Below, one piece after another: positions 45,429-56,430 of a DNA stretch of 64,000 nucleotides (position 1 is its first letter; each line of letters starts with the position of its first letter). This DNA is from Salisaeta longa DSM 21114 (GTDB taxonomy: Bacteria; Bacteroidota; Rhodothermia; Rhodothermales; Salinibacteraceae). The stretch spans positions 828,005 to 892,004 of the forward strand of contig NZ_ATTH01000001.1 of assembly GCF_000419585.1 (NCBI RefSeq), in the 5' to 3' direction. The position numbers were made by a program, and so were the translations under genes. The notes beneath the pieces were generated by a model. It ran no database searches. It had not been told where the DNA came from and saw only the letters and a list, made by a program, of their open reading frames with translations.

Positions 45429-45929
45429 CTAGCTTCGGGACGGGAACAGGCCGCGCAAGGCAATGCAGAAATTGACAACCGAAAACGGTTGCATGTTGGT
45501 ATGCGCCTGCCCACCGCCGGCCTGCTGTACGCCGCCCGCGGCCATCGAACGCCGATTGTCGGGCGATGCGTAGAAATCCGTGCGGGTTTCGGCAAAGACG
45601 GCCCCGATGGGGTCATCGGTTGTGGCCGCGTTGCTTTGGCCGCCGTAGGCATGCGCATGCGGTGGCATTTCGGCCGCGGTTAGGGTGTGGGCCTCCGTGC
45701 CGCCGCTCGCCCCCAACGAAAGGCCGGCACCAGCATGCACAGGCACGCGTCCGCGCAAGTCGGGCAACGCAAACGATGTACGACCATCGCCCCCATAGGT
45801 CGTCCCGAGCAACGAATATAGCGACTGATTTTGGTTGATGGGCAAAATCTGCCCATTGCACAGCGCCCATCCACGCGGCGCGAAGTTGAAACTCATGAGT
45901 CGAATTTCGCCCAGAAACGGTTCAGACAT
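45429..45929 (-). CDS. phage tail-collar domain protein (MdpB-like), copy 3
   Basis: 166 residues. It begins MSEPFLGEIRLMSFNFAPRG, then WALCNGQILPINQNQSLYSLLG, GDGRTSFALPDLRGRVPVHAG and HTLTAAEMPPHAHAY, and ends GLFPSRS. This is the tail-collar/microcystin-dependent-protein family, chromosomal relatives of phage tail-fibre tips that often bind glycans. Third of three tandem paralogues (12-bp gap from the previous). No phage structural genes are near, so it is not a prophage remnant. Confidence 0.9.
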   Translation of the reverse strand: MSEPFLGEIRLMSFNFAPRGWALCNGQILPINQNQSLYSLLGTTYGGDGRTSFALPDLRGRVPVHAGAGLSLGASGGTEAHTLTAAEMPPHAHAYGGQSNAATTDDPIGAVFAETRTDFYASPDNRRSMAAGGVQQAGGGQAHTNMQPFSVVNFCIALRGLFPSRS

Positions 45930-45941
45930 AATCGGTGCGCC

Positions 45942-46475
45942 TTAGCTGCGAGAAGGATAAATGCCGGAGAGTGCAATGATAAAGTTCAGACACAGCGCAG
46001 GCTGCATGTTGGTATGCGGTTGCCCGCCGCCTTCCGCCTGCAGGGCACTCGAATCCATGCTCTCGGGCGGAAAGTTGTATGTTGCGGCCTCTCCGTAAGC
46101 CGCGAGGCCCCCTTGAAACGACGCCGGGGCGTTACCCACAGGGGTGAATTGACGTCCACTATCGCCTGAGGCTTGTGGCACGTGGTCATGCACCGGAAGC
46201 TGATTGGAGGTCAGCTGCACCTCCTCGACGCCCCCTTTCCCACCCATCCGTCGCGCGGTGAGGCCCGGGCCATTGCCCGCATGCACCGGCACACGGCCGC
46301 GCAAATCGGGCAATCCAAAGGTCGTGCGCCCATCGCCGCCATAGAGCGTGCCGATCAATGAGAACAGTACATTATTTTGCGAAACGGCGAGCAACTGGCC
46401 GTCACACAAGGCCCACCCTTTGGGGGCAAAGTTGCCCGCAAACATGCGAATTTCTCCGACAAACGGTTCAGACAT
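45942..46475 (-). CDS. phage tail-collar domain protein (MdpB-like), copy 2
   Basis: 177 residues. MSEPFVGEIRMFAGNFAPKG start, GWALCDGQLLAVSQN, GDGRTTFGLPDLRGRVPVHAG, VEEVQLTSNQLPVHDH and the C-terminus IIALSGIYPSRS. Conserved ends with a variable centre (HDHVPQASGDSGRQ...) suggest a shared scaffold with different binding tips. Middle gene of the three; 11 bp after the copy-1 stop. Confidence 0.9.
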   Translation of the reverse strand: MSEPFVGEIRMFAGNFAPKGWALCDGQLLAVSQNNVLFSLIGTLYGGDGRTTFGLPDLRGRVPVHAGNGPGLTARRMGGKGGVEEVQLTSNQLPVHDHVPQASGDSGRQFTPVGNAPASFQGGLAAYGEAATYNFPPESMDSSALQAEGGGQPHTNMQPALCLNFIIALSGIYPSRS

Positions 46476-46486
46476 AAACGGCAGAG

Positions 46487-46999
46487 CTAAGATCTCGAAG
46501 GGTAAAGCCCGACAAGGGCAATGATAAAATGAAGGGCAAGGTACGGCTGTCGGTTGTTGTGGGCCTGCCCGCCGCCCGTTGTGGTGGTATTGACGCCCAT
46601 TGTAGCGTTGGAGGCCCCATCGCGATACAACGGCGTGCCGTCAGCGGGTTTGGCAAAGGCCCCACCGCGTGCGGCATTGCCAGGAAACGGGATGCCTTTC
46701 ATTTCATGCGTGTGACGTGGCATCTGATCGTTCGTGAGCGCAACGGCATCGGTCCCTGTTGCCTCTCCAAGTTGACGATCAGCTAGCCCTGGCCCCCTAC
46801 CGGGATGCATCGGCGCCCGCCCCTGGAGGTCCGGAAGGGCAAGGGTGGTTCGGCCGTCGCCTCCATACGTGGTTCCGAGCAAGGAAAAAAGCGCCGTATT
46901 CTGGGAGATGGGCAGCAACTGACCGTTGCAGAATGCCCACCCGCGGGGCGCAAACGTACCGGCGAAGATCCGAACTTCGCCAACAAATGGTTCAGACAT
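46487..46999 (-). CDS. phage tail-collar domain protein (MdpB-like), copy 1
   Basis: 170 residues, MSEPFVGEVRIFAGTFAPRG start, with FCNGQLLPISQNTALFSLLG, GDGRTTLALPDLQGRAPMHPG, VALTNDQMPRHTHEMKG and IIALVGLYPSRS. By eye it is more similar to the other two copies at both ends than in the middle, as expected from tandem duplication and diversification. It follows the Tat-signal gene by 47 bp. Confidence 0.9.
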   Translation of the reverse strand: MSEPFVGEVRIFAGTFAPRGWAFCNGQLLPISQNTALFSLLGTTYGGDGRTTLALPDLQGRAPMHPGRGPGLADRQLGEATGTDAVALTNDQMPRHTHEMKGIPFPGNAARGGAFAKPADGTPLYRDGASNATMGVNTTTTGGGQAHNNRQPYLALHFIIALVGLYPSRS

Positions 47000-47046
47000 G
47001 ATTCACGCTGCAACTTGGACAAAGCATGGGTGATACGGCTCTTGCG

Positions 47047-47472
47047 CTAAACGCGGCGATTGAAAATGGCCTCATAGTATCGTTGCTTGGCCCCACCGCC
47101 CTGCACAGGCACAAGAAAAAGCGCGAGCTCACCCATCTCCGCGTGCTTAAGGCGACAGGTTTGCTGTTGCAAGACCGGTGCTTCCGGTCCCTCGAAAAGA
47201 AGACTGAACTGGTGCTCCGAGCTTGACGCATCGGAGGCTTCACGTCCCAGGTCCTCAATGGAACGCAGGGTGAGGGTCAGCACGCCCTGATCGCTCACCA
47301 CTTTGAAAGACGTATCGGTATGCGGTGCAAAATCAGATCGAACCAGTTGCTGACTCATAACGGCGGCGGAATAGGTATAGGCGGCGGTTCGTGCGCTTGC
47401 TTGCAGGGGCGCTGTCATGAGCACACCTGAAACCGCCAAGCTCGTTTGCAGAAAGTAGCGGCGGGGAATCAT
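47047..47472 (-). CDS. Tat-signal exported protein, DUF6916-like
   Basis: 141 residues from the ATG at 47470-47472. The N-terminus MIPRRYFLQTSLAVSGVLM has a twin-arginine motif (RRYFL) followed by a hydrophobic stretch and ASA cleavage-like site. The mature part (FKVVSDQGVLTLTLRSIEDLG, HQFSLLFEGPEAPVLQQQTCRL, GELALFLVPVQGG) fits the small DUF6916 beta domain commonly encoded beside tail-collar genes. It is the first gene of the run leading to the three tail-collar proteins and the giant T9SS protein. Function unknown. Confidence 0.75.
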   Translation of the reverse strand: MIPRRYFLQTSLAVSGVLMTAPLQASARTAAYTYSAAVMSQQLVRSDFAPHTDTSFKVVSDQGVLTLTLRSIEDLGREASDASSSEHQFSLLFEGPEAPVLQQQTCRLKHAEMGELALFLVPVQGGGAKQRYYEAIFNRRV

Positions 47473-47701
47473 AGACGAGGGAGCAAGGGGGGACAACGGT
47501 CAGGGCGGATGGGGACGCACAGGGGAAGCATCTACCAGTGCTGGCCATCCATAGTACATCTAAACGTTACAAAGCGCAAACGCATTTCCATTCCACTTCA
47601 AAACCCACTACCAAGTCTTTTCGCAATAACAGATATTTAAAGCTTGTGCACAGAATCGATGCCTGACCGGCTGTACTTTCTATAGAACTTTCAGACAGGG
47701 C

Positions 47702-48247
47702 TCAACCAAACAAGAGCTGTACGACGTAGACCGACGCCAGCACGCCCACGAGGTCGGCAAAGAGGCCCGCGGGTACTGCATGGCGCGTTTCACGGATGTT
47801 GACAGCACCAAAGTACACGGCAATGACGTAGAATGTAGTCTCGGTTGAGCCGAACATCGTCGCGGCCATTTTCACCAGAATGGAATCCTCGCCGTACTGC
47901 TGGATCATATCCGCCACGATAGCGGCCGAGCCCGAGCCGGTAAGCGGACGAATCAGCGCCATAGGGAGCACTTCGGCCGGTATGTTGATCCACGCCAGCA
48001 CAGGATCGAGGGCCTGCACCAGGAAGTCCATGGCCCCCGAGGCCCGAAACATGCCGATGGCGAACAAGATGGCCACAAGGTACGGGATGATGCGCACCGC
48101 AACATCGAAGCCCTCCTTGGCGCCGTCCACAAACACCTCGTAGACGCGTACGCCTTTCACGAGGCCGTACACCGGAAAGCCCACCAGGATGGCCGGCAGC
48201 ACGAAGTACGAGAGGACGCTGATGGCCTGACGGATAAATTCAATCAT
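47702..48247 (-). CDS. spmB: SpmB-like nucleoside-recognition (Gate) membrane protein
   Basis: 181 residues from the ATG at 48245-48247. Membrane protein with the Gate-domain motifs PVYGLVKGVRVYEVFVDGAKEGF, AIGMFRASGAMD and LIRPLTGSGSAAI. Partner of SpmA; both occur widely in non-sporulating Bacteroidota, so the sporulation name is historical. A transport or membrane-gating role is inferred. It lies 42 bp downstream of spmA. Confidence 0.88.
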   Translation of the reverse strand: MIEFIRQAISVLSYFVLPAILVGFPVYGLVKGVRVYEVFVDGAKEGFDVAVRIIPYLVAILFAIGMFRASGAMDFLVQALDPVLAWINIPAEVLPMALIRPLTGSGSAAIVADMIQQYGEDSILVKMAATMFGSTETTFYVIAVYFGAVNIRETRHAVPAGLFADLVGVLASVYVVQLLFG

Positions 48248-48289
48248 GGCTGTGGGATAACAAAACAAGAGGGGAAAGCGAGCGGAGGC

Positions 48290-49291
48290 CTACGCGTCTG
48301 CCGGTGGATCGGGGGACGCGGTGAACGGATTGCTTTTGGCAAAGCGCGGCCATCGGCTGAGCACGTACGCCGCCCCGATGCCCGCGATGGTTGAGAACGT
48401 GGTTGCCAGAATGATCGAAAACACGAGCTGGTTGATCTGCAGCCCCATGATGGCGATGAGCAGCACCGGCGGCACAAGCTGCACGCTCGATGTGTTGATG
48501 GCCAGCAGCATGACCATGGCGTTGGTGGCGGTGTGCTCGGATGGGTTCAGCGACTGCAGGTCTTCCATCGCCTTGATGCCCAGCGGCGTGGCGGCGTTGC
48601 CCAGTCCAAACACGTTGGCCAGCAGGTTGAGCGAGACCGTGGCCAGCGCCGGGTGGTCTTTGGGCACCTCCGGAAACAGCGGACGCAGCACGGGCTGCAC
48701 CACCCGCGTGAGGCTGTAGATGATGCCGGCTTCCTCACCGATTTTGAGCAGGCCCAGCACCAGCGCCAGCACGCCGATGAGGCTGAGCGCCAGCGAGGCG
48801 GCGGTTTCTGCGAAGGACAGGGCGGCCTGGGCGATGTCGTTGAGCTTGCGGAAGCGGACCGGATCGAAGCGCACCTGCGTGACGGCGGCCTTGGCGCCGC
48901 GTTCGAGCGCGGGCCACGCGGTGGCTACGCCCCGCAGGGCCGGGTTGTCTTCGGTTGCGGTGGCTTCTTTGATATCGGCCAACGGGGCGGGAAGGGATGC
49001 CTCCGCGCCAAACTGCACCTGGCGTCCGTCCTTCGTTTGCACCAACACGCCGGCGTATCCGGCGGTGTCGGGCGTGGCCTGCACGCCGTAGTGCGCCTTG
49101 TACGCCGCGGGAGCGAGGCGCACCCGTACCGACTGGCGGCGGGCCTCGGGGCTGTACCCCTCGGGGAAGCTGAGGGTCACGGGCAGGGAGTCGCCGTTGC
49201 GGAATCGATCCGTGGACAGCTCATGAATGTCCGTGCCCAGCGCAAAGAGCAAGCTCCCGATGATGAGTCCCGACCAGATGTAGTTCAGCAT
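48290..49291 (-). CDS. spmA: SpmA-like nucleoside-recognition membrane protein with periplasmic insert
   Basis: 333 residues. The first membrane helix (MLNYIWSGLIIGSLLFALG) and the later core (SFAETAASLALSLIGVLALV; LNLLANVFGLGNAATPLGIKAM; MLLAINTSSVQLVPP) match SpmA, typically about 200 residues. Between helix 1 and the core is a hydrophilic ~130-residue insert (about 25-155), probably outside the membrane. Same operon as spmB. Confidence 0.87.
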   Translation of the reverse strand: MLNYIWSGLIIGSLLFALGTDIHELSTDRFRNGDSLPVTLSFPEGYSPEARRQSVRVRLAPAAYKAHYGVQATPDTAGYAGVLVQTKDGRQVQFGAEASLPAPLADIKEATATEDNPALRGVATAWPALERGAKAAVTQVRFDPVRFRKLNDIAQAALSFAETAASLALSLIGVLALVLGLLKIGEEAGIIYSLTRVVQPVLRPLFPEVPKDHPALATVSLNLLANVFGLGNAATPLGIKAMEDLQSLNPSEHTATNAMVMLLAINTSSVQLVPPVLLIAIMGLQINQLVFSIILATTFSTIAGIGAAYVLSRWPRFAKSNPFTASPDPPADA

Positions 49292-49561
49292 TGAACGCAG
49301 AAGACGTACCTAACGAACAGCGGAGGGCAGCACACGTGGGCGTCGGCCCGTGCGGCGTTGCTCATGATACACCACGCGCCGCGGACAATGCAAATGAACG
49401 CACGATAGCACGACTGGGTGTGCACGCAAACACCGGCTGTGGCGAATCAACGCGGGCGTTGGTGCCGCAGGGCGTAACTTCATCGTTTTCTAGCGGCACG
49501 ATCGACGCGCTCAGTCTTTGTACACCAAATACGCGCGTCAACTTCCGTCTGGTATTGTGTT

Positions 49562-51845
<2,284 letters not shown>

Positions 51846-51906
51846 CCGCTCCCGGCGCGGTGGTGCTCCGTCCAGGCGGCGTCGCTTGCCCTGCGGCGCC
51901 GCTTGG

Positions 51907-54900
51907 CTATACCCCCACGACCTCGAAGCTCGACCCCGTCGCCGGGTCTTTGGCCACCTCGATGCGCACCGGAAAGGCCTGTTTGAGACGCTCTAGGTGC
52001 GTGATGACGAGCACCTTCGCGAAGTCCTCCTGCACCGTCTGGATGGCTTCCACCAGGCGTTCGATGCCCTCCTCGTCCTGCGTGCCAAACCCCTCGTCGA
52101 TGATGAGGGTGCGCACCCGCACGCCGTTGCGCTCGGCCAGCAGTTGCGCCAGCGCGATACGCAGTGCAAAGTTGACGCGGAAGCTCTCGCCGCCCGAGAA
52201 TGTTTCGTAGGGCCGCGATGCGCCCTTCTCGTCGGTGATGATGATGTCGAGGGTTTCCTTGGTGCCGCCGCTTTTCTTGTTTTTGAGCGTCTGCAGGCGC
52301 ACGCTCATCTGCCCATCCGTCAGGCGGTCGAGCAGCTCGTTGGTGCGGCGCTCAATTTCGGGCAGGGTGTCCTCGATGATGAGCGACGGGATGCCGTGCT
52401 TCCCGAAGGCCTGCTTGAGGTGGCTGTAGATCTGCTGGTCTTTTTTGGCTTCGTCGCGGCGCTCGATGGCCGCGGTGCGCTCCTCACGGTCGCGGGCTGC
52501 CTGCTCCAGTCGCTCGTTGAGTTGGCCGAGGCGCTGCTGCGTCTCCTGAAGCGCCGCCTCGGCGGCCTCCACGGCCGCGGCCCGCTCTTCTTGCGCGGCC
52601 TTCACGTCGTCGAGGGCTCGCAGCTCCTCCTGCAGCGCCTCCTTCGCCTCGGCCTTTTCGGTGCGTTCGGCCTGGTCGGACGCCCGCTGTTCGCGCAGCC
52701 GGGCCCGGCGCTCCGACCACTCGCTGCGATTGGAGCGGGCGTTCTCCAGCGCCGTCAGGCGTGCCGGCGCATCGTCGAGGGTGCCAAGCTCTTCCTTGAC
52801 GGCACGCAGGCGTTCGTTGTCGAAGTCCACCGTGGTGAGCTGCTCTTGGAGCGTGGCGATCCGGTCCTGCAACGACTGAAAGGGCGTGCCTTCGTCAAGC
52901 GTTTCGCGGAGGTCGGCAAGGCGCGACGCCCGCTGCTTCAGGTCGCGTTCGATCTCTTCGCGGCGGCCCGCCAGCTCCTCCAGCTCGTTGAGGCGCTCGC
53001 GGTAGGCGTCGGCCTGGGCAGCTTGTTCTTGCGCTTTCTCCAGCGCCGCTTCGTCGAACGACAGGTTGCGCAACTTGTCCTGGACCGCTGCGCGCTTCTC
53101 GCGGGCGTCTGCGGCGTAGGTTTGCTCGGCGAGTTGGGTGCGGATGCGTTCCGCCTTTTCGCGGGCCGCGGACAGGTCGGTGCGGTGCTGCGACCGCTGG
53201 CGTTCTTGCTCGCGCGCCGTGGCGAGCCGCTCGGGGGCCGCGCTCCGTTCGTCGTACGCGGCCTTCGTCTCTTTGTAGGTGGCTCGGAGGGTGTCGCGGG
53301 CTTCGGTTTTTTCCGCGAGGGTGGCCGCTAGCGCCTCCATCTCTTCCGTGAGCTCTGCAACATCGGCTTCCAACGCGGCGGCCACTTCTTCACGATGCGC
53401 CTCCGTCAGGGGCGTGCCGCAGGTGGGGCACGCCTCGGCCGCGGTGCGTTGGAGCTGCTGCACCTGCGCGCGGCGCTCGTCGCGTTGTTCGCGCTTGGCC
53501 GCAAGGGCCGCCTCGGTTTGTTGGACGGCGCCGCTCAGGGCCTGCCCCTCTTCGCGCAAATCCTCCAGCCGCTCCGCCAGCTGCTCGCGCTCCGCGCAAC
53601 GTGCTTCCAACTGCTCCAGGCGCTCCGAGAGGGCGTCGGTGGCATCGAGCGCCGTCTGATGCTTCTGAATCTGCTCCTGCACGCCTTCCAGCCGCGTTTG
53701 CAGCGCGCGCTTCTGTTCGTTGATCGCTTGCGTGCAGGCCTCGCGCTGCTCTTTCAAGCGCTCTTGCTCGGCTTTCTTTTCCTGAAGCGCCTCCACCTGC
53801 TCCGCGGCCGCCGCGGCGGCATCCAGCTTCGACTGATAGCGCGGGCGCTTTGCCAGGCGCGTCTCCAGGTCGTCTAGTTTCTCCTGCTGGCGCTTCTGGT
53901 CCATCTCGGCCTGCTTCAGCTCCTGCTCCACCTGCTGGCGCTTCTCGCGGAGCCGCTGCTTGGCCTGGTCGATCTGCTTTTCTAGGCCGCGGTGCAGGTC
54001 GCGCTTTTCGTCGAGGGTGTCGCGCGCTTCCTGCAGCTCCGTGTAGCGATCCATGTTGGCCCGGATGGCGTCGGCCTGGTCGATGAGGGCATCGGCCGAT
54101 GCGATGCGTTCGTCGAGCTCCTCAATCTCCTCCGCATGACTCGCGATGCGTTCGTCGAGCGCGGCAATCTGCTCGGTGAGGGCCGCCACGTCATCGGCTT
54201 TGGCTTCGAGCGCCACACGGCGTTCGTTCAGCTTTTTTTCCTTGGCCCGCTGCTCCTTTAGCGCGGCCCGCTGGCGCTTGGCCGTTGCCTGCATCTCGTC
54301 GCGCGCCTCGGTCCAGTCGTCCACCGCCGCAAGCGCCTCGTCCAGCCGCTCGATGGCGTCCACCGCGCGCCGCCGCCGATCACGGGCTTCCTTGTAGCGC
54401 TCGTGGGCCGTCTGGCGCATCAGCCGGTAGCGCGTCAGGTTGAGCACGTTCACCAGGATCTCCTTGCGCTGGCTCGCGCTCTTTTTGGTGAACTCGTCGG
54501 AGCGGCCCTGCAGCAAAAATGCCGAGTTGATGAACGTGTCGTAGGTGAGGCCGAGCGTGGCGTCGATGCGTTCTTGCGTGGCCCGCTGCGTCTCGGCCGT
54601 GAGCGGACGAAACGTATCGCTGCCCTCCTCCTGCAGCTGAAATTCCAGCCCCGAGGTGGTCGTCTTGCCCGTAGCCGACCGCTCGAACGTGCGCGTGATG
54701 CGGTAGCGCACATCCTCCAGGTCGAAGGTGAAGTCCACCCGCATCTCGCGCGTGCCGATGCGGATGAGCTCCTCGTCGGGCTTGCGGCGCCCGCTCGACT
54801 TGCGCGCCTCGCCCCAGATGGCCCACGTCATGGCATCGAGCAGGGCCGACTTTCCTTCGCCGTTACCGCCCGAGAGGCAGGCCACATCGAAGGCATCAAA

Positions 54901-54966
54901 GTCGAGCGCCGGGGCCTGCGTGCCGTAGCTCAGAAAGTTTTTGAGTTGGAGTCGAACCGGTATCAT
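51907..54966 (-). CDS. sbcC: SbcC/Rad50-type exonuclease subunit
   Basis: 1,019 residues. Walker A GGNGEGKS at 33-40, the early QGRSDEFTKKS stretch of SbcC, two long Glu/Arg/Gln-rich coiled coils and a central zinc hook EACPTCGTPL at about residue 513. The C-terminal signature FSGGESFRVNFALRIAL and Walker B (VRTLIIDEGFGTQD) complete the ATPase. With SbcD it opens hairpins and processes DNA ends. No sbcD gene is adjacent, unlike the usual sbcDC operon. It converges with guaB (61 bp between stops). Confidence 0.95.
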   Translation of the reverse strand: MIPVRLQLKNFLSYGTQAPALDFDAFDVACLSGGNGEGKSALLDAMTWAIWGEARKSSGRRKPDEELIRIGTREMRVDFTFDLEDVRYRITRTFERSATGKTTTSGLEFQLQEEGSDTFRPLTAETQRATQERIDATLGLTYDTFINSAFLLQGRSDEFTKKSASQRKEILVNVLNLTRYRLMRQTAHERYKEARDRRRRAVDAIERLDEALAAVDDWTEARDEMQATAKRQRAALKEQRAKEKKLNERRVALEAKADDVAALTEQIAALDERIASHAEEIEELDERIASADALIDQADAIRANMDRYTELQEARDTLDEKRDLHRGLEKQIDQAKQRLREKRQQVEQELKQAEMDQKRQQEKLDDLETRLAKRPRYQSKLDAAAAAAEQVEALQEKKAEQERLKEQREACTQAINEQKRALQTRLEGVQEQIQKHQTALDATDALSERLEQLEARCAEREQLAERLEDLREEGQALSGAVQQTEAALAAKREQRDERRAQVQQLQRTAAEACPTCGTPLTEAHREEVAAALEADVAELTEEMEALAATLAEKTEARDTLRATYKETKAAYDERSAAPERLATAREQERQRSQHRTDLSAAREKAERIRTQLAEQTYAADAREKRAAVQDKLRNLSFDEAALEKAQEQAAQADAYRERLNELEELAGRREEIERDLKQRASRLADLRETLDEGTPFQSLQDRIATLQEQLTTVDFDNERLRAVKEELGTLDDAPARLTALENARSNRSEWSERRARLREQRASDQAERTEKAEAKEALQEELRALDDVKAAQEERAAAVEAAEAALQETQQRLGQLNERLEQAARDREERTAAIERRDEAKKDQQIYSHLKQAFGKHGIPSLIIEDTLPEIERRTNELLDRLTDGQMSVRLQTLKNKKSGGTKETLDIIITDEKGASRPYETFSGGESFRVNFALRIALAQLLAERNGVRVRTLIIDEGFGTQDEEGIERLVEAIQTVQEDFAKVLVITHLERLKQAFPVRIEVAKDPATGSSFEVVGV

Positions 54967-55116
54967 ACGCCTGTGCAGCGTCGATGCAAGACATGCGGAG
55001 CCTCCCGTACGACCGCGGGCCGCCGCGGTTGCGCCCCGAACGGCTCCGCGCTTGGCAACCGCTTCTGGGCGGGCGCTGTCTGAACCCCCAGTGGGGACGG
55101 CGCCCGCTCCACAGCA

Positions 55117-55581
55117 TCAAGCCGCGACGCGCGCAACATCCTGAACGGACGCGGCCGCCTCGGAGGGCGCGGGGCGAGCCTTCGGCGCATGCTTGCCAAT
55201 AAAGTAGTCGATGTACGACCCGGCGATGGACGCTTCCTCGTCCTTTCCGCAAAGGTAGTAGTCCTGCTTGTACGGCTTGTCCCACTGGCTCGGGAAGAAG
55301 AGCTCGCGGGCCTGCGGGGGCGTCAGATCCAGCGCGCGGGCCGCGGCGTTCCATAGGCAGCCGCCGGTGTGAAAGCCGCCCGCCTTGAGCAGGCGACGCT
55401 CGGAGAACGCATCCGTTTGCAGCAGCGCGTGCCCCGCGATGCAGCACTTAAAGCCCTCGGGCCGCGCATGATGCGCCAGCACCGCGCGGGCGTTGCGGGC
55501 AAACGCCCATTGCCCCGCGCAAAAACGGCTCGGAAAGTGCACGATGGCCTGCCGCACGGACTCCAGTCGTTCGACGTTCAT
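55117..55581 (-). CDS. hypothetical soluble protein, 154 aa
   Basis: Starts MNVERLESVRQAIVHF at the ATG 55579-55581; the upstream extension looks non-coding. Conserved-looking features are QWAFARNARAVLAHHARP, GFKCCIAGHALLQT and a Trp/Tyr-rich end (PSQWDKPYKQDYYLCG). No signal peptide or membrane helix. No family name available to me. Upstream lies a CGAAGCG/CGCTTCG inverted repeat (55611-55632, 8-nt loop) that may be regulatory. Confidence 0.6.
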   Translation of the reverse strand: MNVERLESVRQAIVHFPSRFCAGQWAFARNARAVLAHHARPEGFKCCIAGHALLQTDAFSERRLLKAGGFHTGGCLWNAAARALDLTPPQARELFFPSQWDKPYKQDYYLCGKDEEASIAGSYIDYFIGKHAPKARPAPSEAAASVQDVARVAA

Positions 55582-55817
55582 ATCAGACGTGGTTAATCGT
55601 AGAACAGTACCGAAGCGAAGAGTGCCGCTTCGTAACGCGTTCCTTAACGGGACATCGCTCCTATAGATTCGATCTACGCAACACCAATTGCAAGCGGATC
55701 GCAACGCTTTGCGGCAGACCGACCGCGCCCCGCCGGCCGGTTCGATTCGCGGCATGTTCTCGAACTTGTGTGGGCACCGGGCATTGCACAGCGTGTCTTA
55801 ATGCCTAAGCGTTTGTT

Positions 55818-56249
55818 ATGCAGCCCTTCCGTTCACATATTCGGAAATTGGGTGGGAGCCTCGTCGCGCTCCTCATCGGACTGCTCTGTCTGCAAGGACC
55901 GGCCCTTTCAGGCTGGCGCCATGTGCTCCCCACCGCATCGGGCCACACCAACACGTGCCCCTGTGCCGATCGCGGCTATTGTCTGATCGACGCCCACCAA
56001 GCATCGGCATGTCCGCGGTGCGCGGCGATGCAGGACGATGCATCGGATGCGCCCTGCCCTATGCTGCGCTCGTGCGACATGGGATCGTCGCTGGCCGCAG
56101 CGCCGCCCGTGATGCTCCGCGCCATCCCGGCGCCCGTGTCATCCGTGCGGGCCGATGATGCGCGGCCGCTCCGGCATCACGCAACACACGTCCCCCTCAC
56201 CTCGCAGCACCACCCGGCACCGTGGGGCCACCCGCCCTGGATGGGATGA
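55818..56249 (+). CDS. secreted Cys/His-rich small protein, possible metal binder
   Basis: 143 residues with a signal peptide (LGGSLVALLIGLLCLQGPALSG). The mature N-terminal half has seven Cys (47, 49, 55, 65, 68, 80, 86; e.g. CPCADRGYC and CPRCAAM), and the C-terminus is His/Pro-rich (RHHATH, SQHHPAPWGH). This suggests a periplasmic metal ligand. It lies directly upstream of the copper-receptor-like TonB gene, so copper or a similar metal is plausible. No family recognised. Confidence 0.6.
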   Translation: MQPFRSHIRKLGGSLVALLIGLLCLQGPALSGWRHVLPTASGHTNTCPCADRGYCLIDAHQASACPRCAAMQDDASDAPCPMLRSCDMGSSLAAAPPVMLRAIPAPVSSVRADDARPLRHHATHVPLTSQHHPAPWGHPPWMG

Positions 56250-56430
56250 TGCGCGGCCGGGCATTGCCCCGCCGAACGTCTTCGCATACCGCCGCCCGCG
56301 CTCAAAGCGCAGGGCCACGTATGTGCACGCGCCCCGTGCGATGCCCCACCGCGTCCGTCGTGTACGGCGATGGGCCGCATCGCTCCGCGCGTGCGCTAGT
56401 CCGACCCATCCACGACTGCCTGATTTTCCC

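Noticed and set aside
45429-46999. Prophage or phage-tail-like particle suggested by three tail-collar genes
   Set aside because: No capsid, portal, terminase, sheath, tube, baseplate or lysis genes occur nearby; neighbours are a Tat-signal protein and a T9SS surface protein.
47702-49291. Sporulation system suggested by SpmA/SpmB
   Set aside because: No other sporulation genes are seen, and these membrane proteins are common in non-spore-forming Bacteroidota.
55735-55755. GGTTCGATTC resembling a tRNA T-loop
   Set aside because: The flanking bases do not form a 5-bp T-stem, and no acceptor or anticodon stem can be drawn.
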